The translations under genes and the position numbers were made by a program. A model generated the notes under the pieces. It worked only from the letters and a program-made list of their open reading frames with translations, searched no databases and was not told the DNA's origin. Positions 17,181 to 26,557 of a DNA stretch of 64,000 nucleotides are shown piece after piece (positions within the stretch are counted from its first letter, which is position 1; each line of letters opens with the position of its first letter). This DNA comes from Candidatus Coatesiibacteriota bacterium (GTDB lineage Bacteria; JAFGND01): assembly GCA_016927185.1 (NCBI GenBank), contig JAFGND010000035.1:1-64000 (forward strand), given 5' to 3'.

Positions 17181-18082
17181 AATAAACCTTCTTTTTGTGC
17201 AGCTTCTAATCCTTTTTTATGGTGATAATTCAACAAGCCTCTATATGCAAAAAAAAGAAACCAGTTTCTCTTTGTTTTATTCTTTGCAAATCTGAACCAT
17301 AAATTAATCGTATATTTATTGAAAAACAGCGTTTTAGCAGATTTTTGAGTATCAAGATTAAGGAATTGACTTGTTTCAGGATGTAAATGGGATAAAAAAG
17401 CAGCATAATAACCTCCATCAACTAGTCTTTTGCAGAAGTCTCCCAGTACAGGTTTATGTATATGACTAACTGATGCTTCTTTTGCAAAGACTATTTCTGG
17501 CGATTTCTTGCTCAAACGGAACGCCCATTCCGTGTCTTCATATATTGCTTTTTTAAACCGCTCATCCAGTAATCCAGCTTCAGCTATTATTTCCTTATTA
17601 ACTAGTAAATTGGAAGTACTTACTGCATAAAAGGGGATTGTCTTTCCTTCATATTTATCGAAATAATTCTGAACAGGAGACATCTTTTCCAGAAAATATG
17701 TAAAATTGTCTTTCAACCATTCTTCAGGATATTTTATGTTTCCCTGAATTATATCATACTTGTCAGCATAAATAAGCATTTTTTCCAGACAGTCTTTTTC
17801 TACAATGCAGTCGTCACCAAGAAACCAAAGTAATTTGTTTCTTGAACATTTTATACCATTATTTCTAGCTTTTGCTGGACTTTCTTTTTCTTGGGAGATA
17901 ATTTTCAAGGGCAATTGATCCTCCCATTTATTTAGCTCATCGAATGTTTTTTCACAATAACCATCCATAACAACTATCACTTCATCCAAACCTGATTTCA
18001 GCGATTCTTTCAGGCTGGAGCAAAGATCAGATATTTTCTCTGCCCTGTTAAAAGTAGGGATTATTGCGCTTACGAGGTAGAT
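17177..18082 (-). CDS. Glycosyltransferase family 2 with non-canonical start
   Basis: A GT-A enzyme. LLWFLGDDCIVEKD contains the DxD-like nucleotide-sugar site and FKKAIYEDTEWAFRL the ED catalytic-base motif. From the first ordinary start (TTG, 17989) the protein has 270 residues but lacks the GT2 first strand. Upstream in the same frame lies LVSAIIPTFNRAEKI, the expected GT2 N-terminus, which is reached only from ATC (18082) or CTG (18094). A GGAGGG sits 4 nt before that ATC. So either a rare AUC start is used or a base differs from the true genome. It overlaps the upstream acyltransferase gene. Confidence 0.8.
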   Translation of the reverse strand: MYLVSAIIPTFNRAEKISDLCSSLKESLKSGLDEVIVVMDGYCEKTFDELNKWEDQLPLKIISQEKESPAKARNNGIKCSRNKLLWFLGDDCIVEKDCLEKMLIYADKYDIIQGNIKYPEEWLKDNFTYFLEKMSPVQNYFDKYEGKTIPFYAVSTSNLLVNKEIIAEAGLLDERFKKAIYEDTEWAFRLSKKSPEIVFAKEASVSHIHKPVLGDFCKRLVDGGYYAAFLSHLHPETSQFLNLDTQKSAKTLFFNKYTINLWFRFAKNKTKRNWFLFFAYRGLLNYHHKKGLEAAQKEGLL

Positions 18083-18999
18083 AATTCCCTCCAGTTTTTT
18101 ATAAGTGGAGTTTCATCAAAGGGAGCTCTTTTTATAGATTCATATAGAAAAGGTATATACTGCTCTGGATACATTTCTATATAACTTGCCAGTATATTAT
18201 TGAAATCCTGAAGAGGAGTCTCTTTATCAAGTTTCTTATGGATGACGAGTTTATATGTTTTGCCGTTACGTATCACGAAACATGGAAGAATAGGACTGTT
18301 AGTGAATTTTGAAATACTTTCCACTCCTTTTGAGATATTCAGAACTAGATTTCCTATTTTTGTCTCTATCCATTTATTTCCTGCTCTTCCATCAAAGGCA
18401 AAGACTACTATTTCTCCATTTCTTAATACTTCAATAACCGGTCTTATGAAATTATCTATATATATGAAATTTGCTGGAAGTTTTTTCTCATAACTGTCTT
18501 TAAGATTCATAATAGTTCTATCAATTAAACCGATCTTCCTTTTTACAAGATGGTGCCATGTATATGGTCTGGCAGCCAATTGGTTTATCTTGATATCCCT
18601 GTAGCCCAATATTGGCATTATACCCTGGTTGAATCCAAAATGAGCACATAGTAGTATGCAACCTGATTTGCTTTTAATGATTTCTGTCAGATTTTTTTCC
18701 CCCTCCACTTCAGTTCTATTCAGAATATTTTCTTTATTATATTTGGGATATCGAAAAAACTCGAGAGTGTCCCAGATTTTATTCCTGTATGCCTTGAATC
18801 CATTCTTTGTATGAAAATCCTGTTCTTTATCTGGGAAAATCGCTTCTGAAATCCTGCAATAGTTTTTAAATGCATTTCCTTTAAAGTTTGAAGCTATTTT
18901 GCTAACAAAATCAGCGAAAGCAAATCCAATAGATAGAGGAGTATTTTGTACAAGGAATCTGAAAGGGAACCAGAAAAGTAATAATATCAACTTTTTCAT
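18070..18999 (-). CDS. LpxL/HtrB-family acyltransferase homologue
   Basis: 309 residues with the lysophospholipid-acyltransferase fold used by lipid A late acyltransferases and mycobacterial PIM acyltransferases. It has an N-terminal hydrophobic anchor (1-16). The catalytic block is LLCAHFGFNQG. The family needs H-x4-(D/E); here H120 is followed by Q125, so the acidic partner is missing. AARPYTWHH and VVFAFDGRAGNKW correspond to the acceptor and donor motifs. It may be an active variant or a non-catalytic homologue. It overlaps tsaB by 4 nt and GT2 by about 13 nt. Confidence 0.82.
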   Translation of the reverse strand: MKKLILLLFWFPFRFLVQNTPLSIGFAFADFVSKIASNFKGNAFKNYCRISEAIFPDKEQDFHTKNGFKAYRNKIWDTLEFFRYPKYNKENILNRTEVEGEKNLTEIIKSKSGCILLCAHFGFNQGIMPILGYRDIKINQLAARPYTWHHLVKRKIGLIDRTIMNLKDSYEKKLPANFIYIDNFIRPVIEVLRNGEIVVFAFDGRAGNKWIETKIGNLVLNISKGVESISKFTNSPILPCFVIRNGKTYKLVIHKKLDKETPLQDFNNILASYIEMYPEQYIPFLYESIKRAPFDETPLIKNWRELSTS

Positions 19000-19673
19000 A
19001 CTTTCTTTGGATTTCCTGGAATCACTGCATCTGCATCTCTCAGATACATTGGGTAAACTAGCGAAGGTTTTTTATTGTTTTTAATCTCCCTGAATGCCAT
19101 TTTTCCTAAACTGCAGGATATATTACTTACTTCCATTCTGTATATGCAATGCTTGAGATTTGTTTTTATTATGTTATAATGATAGTCTATTTCATTACCA
19201 ATAATTAATGTCTCTTTGTCAATGTACCTGACAAGATACTCAGCATTTAACACTGTTGGTTTAAGAATTTCTTCTCCTTTTTCATCATATACAGATGCAT
19301 AAATCTGACCTTTTCTTGCATTAATTACTGGGATCTTTATTAAAGGAAGATTGAGAAAATTCATTACTATTACCTCAAGAGTATTGAATGCATATAAAGG
19401 AATCATCAATCCTTTTGCCAGAGCATAGGAAATTGACATTCCTATTCTGATCCCAGTGAAAGTACCAGGCCCTTTACAAACAGCAAGAAAATTGATGTCG
19501 GTTATATTGTAACCAAGGGAATCAATAAGATACTTGATATAAACTACAAGATTTTCAGATTTCATTTTTTTTATTGAATAATTTAAGGATGCTATGCAGT
19601 TTCCATTTTCCAACAAGGAGATCCCAGAACAATTAGTTGCAGAATCTATTGCTAATAATAATACTTCTTCCAT
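18996..19673 (-). CDS. tsaB: tRNA t6A biosynthesis protein TsaB
   Basis: 225 residues, ASKHA fold. The N-terminus LLLAIDSATNCSGISL and CKGPGTFTGIRIGMSIS are TsaB signatures. TsaB scaffolds TsaD in adding threonylcarbamoyl to A37 of ANN-decoding tRNAs. The start at 19673 (ATGGAAGAAG) is chosen because the family begins just before the first beta strand. A CTTGACA box lies 36 nt upstream, and there is no Shine-Dalgarno sequence. tsaD, tsaC and tsaE are not in the window. Confidence 0.92.
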   Translation of the reverse strand: MEEVLLLAIDSATNCSGISLLENGNCIASLNYSIKKMKSENLVVYIKYLIDSLGYNITDINFLAVCKGPGTFTGIRIGMSISYALAKGLMIPLYAFNTLEVIVMNFLNLPLIKIPVINARKGQIYASVYDEKGEEILKPTVLNAEYLVRYIDKETLIIGNEIDYHYNIIKTNLKHCIYRMEVSNISCSLGKMAFREIKNNKKPSLVYPMYLRDADAVIPGNPKKV

Positions 19674-19703
19674 CAAAGTGAAAAGGCTTTTTGAGTAAAG
19701 TTT

Positions 19704-19728
19704 TGTCAAGAGGCTAATTTACTTGACA
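19704..19728. promoter_or_regulatory. Face-to-face divergent CTTGACA boxes
   Basis: TGTCAAG (19704-19710, minus-strand CTTGACA for tsaB) and CTTGACA (19722-19728, plus strand) form an inverted repeat with an 11-nt spacer. They lie 36 nt before tsaB and 46 nt before the glycosyltransferase ATG at 19770. The two -35-like elements are back to back, so divergent transcription would compete or share a factor. Confidence 0.5.
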
Positions 19729-19769
19729 TAAACCATATATAGACTTGGAGTATAGCAAGTATTGATAAT

Positions 19770-21509
19770 ATGGAACTAGATAATTGTATTGTTTCTTATG
19801 GTGGTTTGAAAGAAAATCCCAGTTTGCACGTAAACATTACTGCAGTAGAACCATTGAAGCATTTCTTCAAGAGGCTTGAGGTCCTTGATTATGGAACAAT
19901 GTATATGGCTAAGAAACCTGCTAATGATAATTATATCGAATTAATGAAGCAATTCAAGGATTACTATCTGCTGGAATATATATATGAAAATCTTCTTTAT
20001 CCTTCTTCCTTACTTCAGGCACACAAAAACATGAAATTTTCAATGATATTTCTAAGCGATGATGATTGGCAATTTCATATTTATTCAAGATTTCTGGGAC
20101 ATTATTATAATCTTTGCTTGACTACTTATGAATGGAGACTGAAGGATTTCAAGAGAGCCGGTTTAAATGCTTATCACATGCAATGGGCAGGAAACCAGAA
20201 TGTTTACAGGAAAATGGATCTTGAAAAGGAATTTGATGTTACATTTATAGGTTCTATTTATGGTCAAAGATACGAAATTATAAAGTATCTTATTAATAAT
20301 GGTGTCAAGTTAAGAATATTCGGGATAAAACCCAGGCAGCAGGATTTGCTTGATTATTGGGGAGGTTATGTTTCAACAGAGGAATCTATAGAAATAATTA
20401 ACAAATCCAAAATAAATCTGAGTTTTTTGTCAGCAAGTGTAAAGGAATATACTTCCATAAAACTCAGGCTTTTCGAAATCCCTGTCTCAGGAGGTTTTCA
20501 GATCTGTGATGACTATGAATATGTATACAAGTATTTCAAGAAAGACAAGGAAATCATAACTTTTACGGACAAAAAAGATCTTCTAAACAAGATAAAGTTA
20601 TATTTGCAAAATAGCAGGAAGAGAGACTTAATTTCAGAAAGAGCTTATAAAAGAGCAATTAGTGAACATACCTGGGAAAAGAGATACAAAGGATTATTTG
20701 ATTATATTAATGTTAATAATGAATTGCATAGAAAGGTTATCAAACCTCCAATCTCTTTTTCAAAAATACTGGTTTTTTATAATCTAAATATGCAGAATCG
20801 TCCAAATTATATAACCTTGAAAGCAATTGAATCGCAAATACTTAAGCCATACCAGATTTATTACTACAATCAGGGAAATGCGGTTAACTGCCCGGCAAAC
20901 TGGAAAGAGATATTTGACAAAGAAGAAATGAAAGATATAATAGAAGGAAATGAATATGATTATCTGACCTTTATTAAGGATGAAACTCATATGGAACCAG
21001 AAAAGATTTGTTTCCAGGCTTATGCACTTGATCTAGACAGGGAAGAAAATATTGAAATTAATTTTGCAAGTTGGGGGCTTTACAGGAAAAATCATGGAGA
21101 AATCGCTTCCTATCTGCTAAGAGAACAAAGAGATTACAGAAATGAAGAAAACCTGGTATGGAAATCAGTCTTTCCGGATTGCGTTATGGTATCGAAAAAC
21201 AAGGCTTCAAAGGAAAGCGAATTAATTACTGAATGGCTTTTAAAGGGTGATGATAATTGGGTGAAGTACATTTTTTCAGATAAAAAAAACTATAGATATA
21301 TTGATATACTTGTATCTCTGGTCTGGATTCCTGATAGATGGGCTTTTGAATTATTTGATAGTTATGGAAAAGACTATGCTAACTACCTGATAAAAAGTGG
21401 AATCTTGCTTTTAAACAAATCTTTCTATAGAAGGTTGCTTTTAAAAGATGCTGATTTCAGAAGCTATAGTAAAGAGATTGTGAGAGCAATCAAGCGGAGG
21501 ATTATTTAA
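19770..21509 (+). CDS. CgeB-like glycosyltransferase with extra C-terminal domain
   Basis: 579 residues. The first 315 resemble the CgeB/spore-maturation glycosyltransferases (GT-B, Glyco_trans_1_2). FDVTFIGSIYGQRYEIIKYL opens the second Rossmann half and SIKLRLFEIPVSGGFQICD is the donor-binding E-x-P/G-G signature. The C-terminal 260 residues start at ISFSKILVFYNLNMQNRPNY and look like a second nucleotide-sugar or GT2-like domain that I cannot name. No Shine-Dalgarno precedes the ATG. It abuts the next gene with no gap (TAATTG). Confidence 0.78.
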   Translation: MELDNCIVSYGGLKENPSLHVNITAVEPLKHFFKRLEVLDYGTMYMAKKPANDNYIELMKQFKDYYLLEYIYENLLYPSSLLQAHKNMKFSMIFLSDDDWQFHIYSRFLGHYYNLCLTTYEWRLKDFKRAGLNAYHMQWAGNQNVYRKMDLEKEFDVTFIGSIYGQRYEIIKYLINNGVKLRIFGIKPRQQDLLDYWGGYVSTEESIEIINKSKINLSFLSASVKEYTSIKLRLFEIPVSGGFQICDDYEYVYKYFKKDKEIITFTDKKDLLNKIKLYLQNSRKRDLISERAYKRAISEHTWEKRYKGLFDYINVNNELHRKVIKPPISFSKILVFYNLNMQNRPNYITLKAIESQILKPYQIYYYNQGNAVNCPANWKEIFDKEEMKDIIEGNEYDYLTFIKDETHMEPEKICFQAYALDLDREENIEINFASWGLYRKNHGEIASYLLREQRDYRNEENLVWKSVFPDCVMVSKNKASKESELITEWLLKGDDNWVKYIFSDKKNYRYIDILVSLVWIPDRWAFELFDSYGKDYANYLIKSGILLLNKSFYRRLLLKDADFRSYSKEIVRAIKRRII

Positions 21510-23558
21510 TTGATTGTTACCTTGATAATCATATTACTGTTTTTTAGTTATAATAACTTGTTCGCATATGTAGGACCTGGAGCCGGTTTTGCGTTTGTTG
21601 GCAGTTTTTTCATATTATTTATAAGTCTTTTTATTGCATTTCTTGCTTTATTATCTTTGCCATTGAGACTTCTATTTAAGAGGATTTTTGGAAAGCGATT
21701 GGTAAAAAAACCAAGATTCAAGAAGATAATAATAATAGGTTTTGATGGTATGGACTATGGCTTGACAAGTGACTGGATTGAAAAGGGATATCTTCCTCAC
21801 CTCAAAGAAATAGCTGATAAAGGGAGTTATCTTCCACTCAGGACAACAACTCCTTCCATCAGTCCTGTCGCATGGTCATCGTTTCAGACTGGAGTACATC
21901 CAGCAAAGCACAATATATTCGATTTCTTGGCAAGAAATCCTCAGAAATACGAGATTGATTTATCATCTGCAAGAGTTTTCAGTCCTTCGAAACACTTTAA
22001 AATAGGGAAGTATAGAATCCCCAGGAATAAAGGTGGAGTAAGATTACTGAGAGGTTCCAAACCATTCTGGATTTATCTGGGAGAACATGGAATATTAAGC
22101 CAGATTATAAGAGTTCCAATTACATTTCCTCCAGAATCTTTTGCTGGAATGTCTCTTTCAGCAATGTGTACTCCTGATATTTTGGGGACACAGGGAACAT
22201 TCTATTATTGTTTTGAAGAAGAAGAAGGATTAGAATATGGGAGATCGCTTAGAGTAAGAAGGGATAATAACAAGGTTTCTTTCTTGCTGGAAGGGCCTCA
22301 GAATCCTTTTTCTGATAACGGAGATATCCTGAAAGTCCCAGTAAGTCTGATTCTTGGAACGAAGAATGCTGATATGCATATCAACGGAGTCTCATATAAA
22401 CTTGAAATCAATAAGTATTCTGAATGGATAAGAATTAATTTCAAGATGCCTTTTGGAAAGAAATTTTCAGGTATTGCTCTTTTTTACTTGATTTCAGTAA
22501 AGCCATTCAAGATGTATATTTCTCCAATTCAGATTGATCCTGAAAATCCTGTTTTACCTATATCTGCCCCATTGTACTATTCTAGCTATATAGCCAAGAA
22601 GAATGGTCTTTTTTCAACGCTAGGATTAGCAGAAGACACATGGGGATTAGAGAGTGGCATTTTGACTGAAGAAGCATTCTGTAATCAAGTCCAGATAATT
22701 CATGAAGAGAGAAAGAAGATGTTCTTTGACGCTCTTGATAAGAAACATGATGGACTGGTTTGTTGCGTATTTGATTTTACTGACAGATTACAGCATACTT
22801 TCTTCAGATATATTGATGAATCGCATCCTCAATTCAGGGAAAGCAAAATCAATGTAATACTTGAATCCTATAAAGAAGCCGATAAAATAGTTGGAAATGT
22901 CATAAAGCATGAGAATAAAGACACTCTCATCATGATAATTTCCGATCATGGATTCAAGAGTTTCAGAAGATGTGTTGATATAAACAGATGGTTATCTGAT
23001 CAAGGATACCTGGTTTTGAAAGAAGCTGAAAGCAAGAGTGAATATCTGCAAAATATTGACTGGGAAAAAACAAGAGCGTATGCATTTGGATTATCAGGTT
23101 TATATATAAATCTCGAAGGAAGAGAAGGAAAGGGGACAGTAAAAAAAGAAGAATATTACATATTGAGACAGGAAATAAAAAACAAACTTGAGAAACTTAT
23201 GGATAAAGAGAAAGAGTGTTACGCAATAAAAGAAGCTATACTGCCAGATGATATTTACAAAGGTCCTTACATTAAGAATGCTCCGGACATTATTATTGGA
23301 TACAATGAAGGATATAGAATAAGCTGGACTTCTGTTGTAGGGGGAATTGGCAAGAAAGTATTTGAAGATAATAACAAATATTGGTCTGGGGATCATTCAA
23401 TTCATCCTGCCCTTGTAGACGGGGTATTTTTTTCAAGTAATGAATTGAATGCAGAGACAATTAAAATGATAGATATAGCTCCTATAATCCTTGATTTATG
23501 GGGTATTAAAATACCTGATTATATGGATGGAGAAGTGCTAAGTTTTAAGGAGAAATGA
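21510..23558 (+). CDS. Membrane-anchored type I phosphodiesterase (alkaline-phosphatase superfamily)
   Basis: 682 residues. Two hydrophobic segments at the N-terminus (1-55) precede a nucleotide pyrophosphatase-type domain. Metal and nucleophile residues are visible in IIIIGFDGMDYGL, TTPSISPVAWSSFQTG, FDFTDRLQHTFF, MIISDHGFKSF and SGDHSIHPALVDG. Relatives hydrolyse phosphodiesters or transfer phosphoglycerol and phosphoethanolamine groups on envelope glycans. TTG start immediately after the preceding stop. It overlaps the next gene by ATGATGA. Pairing with a glycosyltransferase fits glycan decoration. Confidence 0.85.
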   Translation: MIVTLIIILLFFSYNNLFAYVGPGAGFAFVGSFFILFISLFIAFLALLSLPLRLLFKRIFGKRLVKKPRFKKIIIIGFDGMDYGLTSDWIEKGYLPHLKEIADKGSYLPLRTTTPSISPVAWSSFQTGVHPAKHNIFDFLARNPQKYEIDLSSARVFSPSKHFKIGKYRIPRNKGGVRLLRGSKPFWIYLGEHGILSQIIRVPITFPPESFAGMSLSAMCTPDILGTQGTFYYCFEEEEGLEYGRSLRVRRDNNKVSFLLEGPQNPFSDNGDILKVPVSLILGTKNADMHINGVSYKLEINKYSEWIRINFKMPFGKKFSGIALFYLISVKPFKMYISPIQIDPENPVLPISAPLYYSSYIAKKNGLFSTLGLAEDTWGLESGILTEEAFCNQVQIIHEERKKMFFDALDKKHDGLVCCVFDFTDRLQHTFFRYIDESHPQFRESKINVILESYKEADKIVGNVIKHENKDTLIMIISDHGFKSFRRCVDINRWLSDQGYLVLKEAESKSEYLQNIDWEKTRAYAFGLSGLYINLEGREGKGTVKKEEYYILRQEIKNKLEKLMDKEKECYAIKEAILPDDIYKGPYIKNAPDIIIGYNEGYRISWTSVVGGIGKKVFEDNNKYWSGDHSIHPALVDGVFFSSNELNAETIKMIDIAPIILDLWGIKIPDYMDGEVLSFKEK

Positions 23559-24973
23559 TGAATTGCCTTCTCGTTTTATTGTTGTCTTCTTTCCTTATTA
23601 ATGAAACAGAATGGTCACCATTAATAGATATCAGCCAGGGATGGTTCGAAAACTCATTACCAACAGCAATATCTGCTAATTCTGACACAGTATGGACTTT
23701 TTTTCAGGAGATGTATAATGTACAGTCTTCTGGTGATGTTTTTGGAATTACTTATACTGTTGAAGATGTTTTAGGACAAAAACAGAATATAAGCAGGAAG
23801 GAAGATAGGTATAATGGACATGCAATAGGTTGTATTGATGATTTAAACAGGATATGGGTTGTATGGAATGAGAATTACAATTATATGACTTCTATCCATG
23901 GAAAATATAGAGATGGAGGAAACTGGAGTAGTGACATAAAAATCTCAGGAGATAATATAAAATGCTGGTGGCCTTATGCACAGATAGATTCCACGAAAAG
24001 ACTTAATATAATCTACTGTAACGATTTTTCCAGTACAATCCAGAATATAGTACTTGTAACATATAAATCCACAGAAGGTTTTAGTAATCCTTTGTTCATA
24101 TCAAATGAATCATATTATGATCATGATCCTTCATTGACACCAGGTAATAATGGAAAAGTAATGATAGCATGGGAAAGGCATTTTGATTCTGATAATTGCA
24201 AAATTTTGTACTCTATAGGTGAAAAGGAAGCTTTCTCTATACCCGACACGATAGCAGAAGCTCCTTCCGGAATAAAAGATTGTGAGGTTGATATAAGTTA
24301 TTACAAGGGAAGATATCATGCTTTCTGGACAAGAATGAATAATGCAGGTGAACAATATTTGCTATGGAGTAATCTGGATCCCCAGACAGCCAAATGGACA
24401 AATCCCCAGAGAATTGATGATGGCTACAAGGAACAGAGAGCAAAATCACTAAACAGTTCATATTCTGGAAGGCTTTATGTTGCTTATACAATTATTGAAA
24501 ATGACAGGGCTTATAGAAGAATTGCAGTTAAATATTATGATGGAGAACAATGGTCTAACAGAGAATTTTTGACTGAAGAAGATAAAACTTGTGATCATGT
24601 ATATTTAACTAATTGGGGAAATTCAATATGGGCAGTATTCTGTCATCTTGAAAATAATAATAGCAGGATTTATGCAAGATATCTCAAGCAGAACGCTTCT
24701 TTCAATAAAAAAAGGATAATTAAGGCTGAAAAATCCCCTTGTACAATTTTATTTGAAAATCCAGTCAGAAGAAACTCACATATTAATCTGGAATCAGTGA
24801 ATGATGGGAGAATGATAATAATTGATTTGAATGGGAAAGTAAAGGAAAGTATTTATCTTGCAAAAGGTAAATCAAGAATTAGATGCAATTTATCAAGTGG
24901 TGTTTATTATTTTGTTTTTGAAAGCTCAGGAAGTGCTATCAAGACAGTAAAAAAAGCTGTTGTTATAGAGTAG
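23555..24973 (+). CDS. Secreted beta-propeller-like protein with C-terminal sorting module
   Basis: 472 residues with a short hydrophobic signal (CLLVLLLSSFLI). The middle (20-390) has repeated W-rich strands with Asp-box-like turns (NRIWVVWNENY, GNWSSDIKIS, GKVMIAWERHFD), typical of sialidase-like propellers. No sialidase active-site Arg triad is evident, so binding is more likely than catalysis. The last 75 residues (FENPVRRNSHINLES ... VYYFVFESSG ... KKAVVIE) form the FlgD/type IX secretion tail. It is coupled to the phosphodiesterase gene by overlap. Confidence 0.78.
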   Translation: MMNCLLVLLLSSFLINETEWSPLIDISQGWFENSLPTAISANSDTVWTFFQEMYNVQSSGDVFGITYTVEDVLGQKQNISRKEDRYNGHAIGCIDDLNRIWVVWNENYNYMTSIHGKYRDGGNWSSDIKISGDNIKCWWPYAQIDSTKRLNIIYCNDFSSTIQNIVLVTYKSTEGFSNPLFISNESYYDHDPSLTPGNNGKVMIAWERHFDSDNCKILYSIGEKEAFSIPDTIAEAPSGIKDCEVDISYYKGRYHAFWTRMNNAGEQYLLWSNLDPQTAKWTNPQRIDDGYKEQRAKSLNSSYSGRLYVAYTIIENDRAYRRIAVKYYDGEQWSNREFLTEEDKTCDHVYLTNWGNSIWAVFCHLENNNSRIYARYLKQNASFNKKRIIKAEKSPCTILFENPVRRNSHINLESVNDGRMIIIDLNGKVKESIYLAKGKSRIRCNLSSGVYYFVFESSGSAIKTVKKAVVIE

Positions 24974-25033
24974 GTTTTTCACTGAAAGCATACAACATAA
25001 TCCTGAATAAAATTCATAACCATCTTCAAATTA

Positions 25034-25040
25034 CTTGACA
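25034..25040 (+). promoter_or_regulatory. CTTGACA box before the glycine-cleavage genes
   Basis: CTTGACA with a second TTGACG 5 nt downstream and TTTAAA/TTAAAA 8-9 nt after the first. The ATG at 25101 lies 66 nt away behind GGGAGG. Confidence 0.4.
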
Positions 25041-25100
25041 AATTGACGTTTAAAATTCGCAAAAGCATGAAAAATCCCAATCAGATTTAGGGAGGTTATT

Positions 25101-26546
25101 ATGTTTTCTGATACCATCAACAAGAGTGATTTATTATTCAAGGGATTGGTAGCATCTTTTCAGGATATTGCACTGCAAGGACTAGGCAAGGTTGCAAGTC
25201 ATCACAGTGGAAAGATAGAGATAAATCTTGATGAAGCTTCATATGCCATAGATACATTAACAATGCTTCAGGAAAAAACAGTTAATAATTTAAAGGAGGA
25301 GGAAGCCAGAGAACTTAATTCCCTGATTCACTATCTCAGAATGAATTATCTTGATGTATTGAAAGAAAACCAGAAGGATTCTGGAAATAGCAGGAATTCT
25401 GAAGATACCAAACCTAACAATACAAATAATACTGAGAAGAAAGAGAATGAAATGAAAAGAACTCCATTTTATAAATTTCATAAGGAGATGGGAGGCAAAC
25501 TGGTTCCGTTTGCTGGATTTGAGATGCCAGTCCAGTATGAAGGCATAAATCAGGAGCATTTGCATGTAAGAAATAAGGTTGGTGTTTTTGATGTTTCGCA
25601 TATGGGTGAATTCTATATAAAAGGGGAGGATGCAGAGAAATTTGTTTCATATATTACCTGTAACAATCCTGAAGAGCTGGGTCCCCATGGTGTCCAATAT
25701 AGCGCATTTACAATGCCTCATAGTGGTCTGGTTGATGACCTGCTTGTATATAAAAGATCAGATGGCTTTCTTCTGGTTGTAAATGCAGCTAACATAGATA
25801 AAGACTGGCAATGGGTAAACAAGCAGAAAGATGGTTTTAAGGTAGAACTGGAAAATATAAGTGATAAAACAGCACAACTTGCTATCCAGGGACCTTTAGC
25901 TGAACCATTGACTGAAAAACTTACTGGATTAAAACTAACTGAAGTTCCTTTCTATGAATCTCGGGATTTCAAGATGTATGGCGAGAACGTACTTCTTTCA
26001 AGAACTGGTTATACGGGCGAAGATGGATTTGAACTGTATTTCTCTCCTGAAATTGCAGATAAAGTATGGAGTGATTTATTTGAGGCAGGGAAGGAGTTTA
26101 ATCTGAAACCGATAGGTCTAGGTGCAAGGGATTCCCTAAGACTTGAGATGAAATACTGTCTTTATGGGCATGATATTGACGAGACAACATCTCCACTGGA
26201 AGCTGGTCTTGGGTGGATTGTCAAGCTTGATAAAGGTGATTTCATAGGCAAGGAAGTCCTGCTGAAGCAGAAAGATGAGAAACCAAAAAGGAAGCTTGTC
26301 TGCATCACAATGCTGGATAAGGCAATTCCAAGACAGCATTACAAGATTCTGTCGGTTATCAAGGAGGATATAGGTGAGGTTACAAGTGGCATAATGTCTC
26401 CTTCGCTTAACAAAGGCATAGCACTAGGTTATGTAAAGACTGAGTATTCAAAAATCGGTAATAAGGTTTTAATAGAAATAAGGGATAAGCATTTTGAAGC
26501 GGAAATTGTAAAACCGCCATTTTGGAAAAGTGGATCACATAAGTAA
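25101..26546 (+). CDS. gcvT: DUF1844 domain fused to glycine cleavage T protein (aminomethyltransferase)
   Basis: 481 residues in two parts. Residues 1-90 are a DUF1844 domain (LFKGLVASFQDIALQGLGKV, then NLKEEEARELNSLIHYLRMNYLD), normally a free protein of about 100 residues. An Asn/Lys/Glu-rich linker (91-116) follows. Residues 117-481 are a complete GcvT (MKRTPFYKFHKEMGGKLVPF, VFDVSHMGEF, ARDSLRLEMKYCLYGHDID, GLGWIVKLDKGDFIGKE). GcvT transfers the methylene group of aminomethyl-lipoyl GcvH to tetrahydrofolate. An internal ATG at residue 117 has only a weak purine-rich region upstream, so separate translation is possible but unsupported. gcvH follows after 11 nt. Confidence 0.9.
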   Translation: MFSDTINKSDLLFKGLVASFQDIALQGLGKVASHHSGKIEINLDEASYAIDTLTMLQEKTVNNLKEEEARELNSLIHYLRMNYLDVLKENQKDSGNSRNSEDTKPNNTNNTEKKENEMKRTPFYKFHKEMGGKLVPFAGFEMPVQYEGINQEHLHVRNKVGVFDVSHMGEFYIKGEDAEKFVSYITCNNPEELGPHGVQYSAFTMPHSGLVDDLLVYKRSDGFLLVVNAANIDKDWQWVNKQKDGFKVELENISDKTAQLAIQGPLAEPLTEKLTGLKLTEVPFYESRDFKMYGENVLLSRTGYTGEDGFELYFSPEIADKVWSDLFEAGKEFNLKPIGLGARDSLRLEMKYCLYGHDIDETTSPLEAGLGWIVKLDKGDFIGKEVLLKQKDEKPKRKLVCITMLDKAIPRQHYKILSVIKEDIGEVTSGIMSPSLNKGIALGYVKTEYSKIGNKVLIEIRDKHFEAEIVKPPFWKSGSHK

Positions 26547-26557
26547 AGGAGTAAAAC

